Source of the DNA: Polynucleobacter arcticus
GTDB lineage: Bacteria > Pseudomonadota > Gammaproteobacteria > Burkholderiales > Burkholderiaceae
Reading direction: 5' to 3'
DNA: 64,000 bases
Assembly (NCBI RefSeq): GCF_013307205.1
Contig: NZ_CP028940.1
Span: 1,657,702 to 1,721,701 of the forward strand
Of this stretch, positions 63,173 through 64,000 are shown piece by piece; the first letter of the stretch is position 1, and the number at the start of each line of letters is the position of its first letter. The notes under the pieces are model-generated. The model ran no database searches. It saw only the letters and a list, made by a program, of their open reading frames with translations, and was not told the origin of the DNA. Made by a program: the position numbers and the translations under genes.

Positions 63173-63239
63173 CCAAAGAATAGCGCATGATGCTATAGCG
63201 AATTGTTAACGAAGTTATTACAAGAAACAGGTATATAAA

Positions 63240-63716
63240 ATGAGTATAAAAATTGATATTGGTATTAATGAAAAAGATCGTAAAGCCATTGCAAAAGGAT
63301 TATCAGAACTTTTAGCTGATAGCTATTCCCTCTATTTAATGACCCACAACTTTCATTGGAATGTGAAGGGTCCGATGTTTAATACGCTTCACACGATGTT
63401 CATGGCTCAATATACCGAGCAATGGGCCGCACTGGATTTAATAGCCGAAAGAATTCGAGCGCTTGGAGAGCCAGCACCCGGAACCTATAAAGAGTTCTCA
63501 AAGCTCAGCACCATCAAAGAAGTTGATGGAGTACCAAAGGCGATTGATATGGTTAAGCATCTTGTAAAAGCCCAAGAGGCTGCATCGAGAACCGCTCGTA
63601 AGCTTTTTCCCTTAGTAGAAAAAGCAAATGACCAACCAACTGCTGATCTACTGACTCAACGACAAGATATTCATGAGAAAACGGCTTGGATGCTCAGAAG
63701 CCTTTTAGAAGATTAA
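63240..63716 (+). CDS. dps: Dps-family ferritin-like DNA-protection protein
   Basis: This 158-residue protein has the Dps ferroxidase residues in THNFHWNVKGPMF and QWAALDLIAERIRALGEPAPG. It forms dodecamers that oxidise and store iron using hydrogen peroxide, limiting hydroxyl radical damage to DNA. Length and motifs are typical. Two AT-rich and GC-rich hairpins follow. Confidence 0.93.
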   Translation: MSIKIDIGINEKDRKAIAKGLSELLADSYSLYLMTHNFHWNVKGPMFNTLHTMFMAQYTEQWAALDLIAERIRALGEPAPGTYKEFSKLSTIKEVDGVPKAIDMVKHLVKAQEAASRTARKLFPLVEKANDQPTADLLTQRQDIHEKTAWMLRSLLED

Positions 63717-63796
63717 TCATATTAATCTTGGCCCGCAAAGAAAAATAGTCCAGTAAATAGTCTATTTTTTCTTGATTGCCGGTGGCTCTGGAATGT

Positions 63797-63822
63797 AGAA
63801 AAGGCGCCTAGGCGCCTTTTCT
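63797..63822. terminator. Bidirectional terminator after dps
   Basis: A perfect 12-bp stem (63797-63808 with 63811-63822) has a two-base loop. It separates dps from the convergent nitroreductase-like gene. A weaker AT-rich hairpin lies just before it, at about 63741-63770. Confidence 0.8.
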
Positions 63823-63869
63823 GTCACTACCTCTTGCTAGTCTAGCTAGCTTGAACAGGCCGTAATAAT

Positions 63870-64000
63870 TTAAAAATGATTTTCAATCATCATTTCTGAC
63901 TTTGGAATGAAGCCAGGTTTAGGCCATGCTGGTTTAACTCCTTTACCAATCACCAGCATCGCTGCAATAGCATAGTCTTTTGGCAAATGAATCAATTCGG
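63870..64000 (-). CDS. Nitroreductase-family protein, C-terminal end (truncated by window edge)
   Basis: The minus-strand frame is open from the window end to a TAA at 63870-63872, giving 42 residues with LPKDYAIAAMLVIGKGVKPA and then WPKPGF. The pattern of LP-x-D-Y, then IGKG and KPAWPRPG, is the C-terminal part of FMN nitroreductases of the malonic-semialdehyde-reductase-like type. Most of the protein lies outside the window. Confidence 0.7.
   Translation of the reverse strand, partial: ELIHLPKDYAIAAMLVIGKGVKPAWPKPGFIPKSEMMIENHF

Noticed and set aside
1..64000. CRISPR arrays, insertion sequences, complete tRNA or rRNA genes
   Set aside because: No regularly spaced repeats, transposase frames or complete RNA gene folds were noticed on reading; a covariance-model search would be needed to exclude small RNAs.

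Overview
The window looks like chromosome of a freshwater betaproteobacterium, most likely Polynucleobacter or a close Burkholderiaceae relative. This is an inference from gene content: Bug/TctC and TAXI-type solute receptors, a System I cytochrome c maturation operon, a proteorhodopsin with a retinal/carotenoid operon, moderate GC and tightly packed genes. No rRNA, complete tRNA, CRISPR array or insertion sequence was seen.

Bases 1-2.7 kb look like the right end of an integrated element. They hold the 3' end of an unknown gene, a two-gene leftward cassette (DUF2971 protein then SIR2-family protein, stop and start codons directly abutting), two GGGGGTA repeats and a fragment resembling a tRNA/tmRNA 3' end followed by a terminator. 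This cassette is the best candidate here for an uncharacterised (defence-type) system.

From 2.7 to 31 kb the content is mostly metabolism and transport: an IlvD/Edd dehydratase next to a decayed Bug receptor, a Fur-box-controlled tonB-hemP-receptor operon for iron/haem uptake, a paired chromate transporter, a fluoride channel, a c'-type cytochrome with a b561-type cytochrome, and a likely sugar-acid module (2-hydroxyacid dehydrogenase, DHDPS-family aldolase, TAXI-TRAP transporter, enolase-superfamily dehydratase). Several small genes absent from a length-filtered gene call are described: hemP, two small proteins near 15.4 kb, a DUF2256 protein and two micro-ORFs near 63 kb.

From 31.8 to 38.7 kb lies a complete leftward ccmABCDEFGHI operon with overlapping genes. 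It is followed by a solute-binding protein, a frameshifted MBL-fold hydrolase and a quinone reductase.

From 41.7 to 64 kb the theme is light and oxidative stress. There is an iron-sulfur (6-4)-type photolyase, the DUF3833 / chalcone-isomerase-like / DCC / TIGR03643 genes, a CRY-DASH with DUF2256, an EgtD-like histidine methyltransferase, and then blh-crtY-crtB-crtI-crtE and a green-type proton-pumping rhodopsin, with Dps beyond it. The rhodopsin and crt genes together make a self-sufficient retinal-based light-driven proton pump: CrtE, CrtB, CrtI and CrtY make beta-carotene and Blh cleaves it to retinal. A strong hairpin between the rhodopsin gene and crtE suggests the opsin is made in excess over the pigment enzymes.
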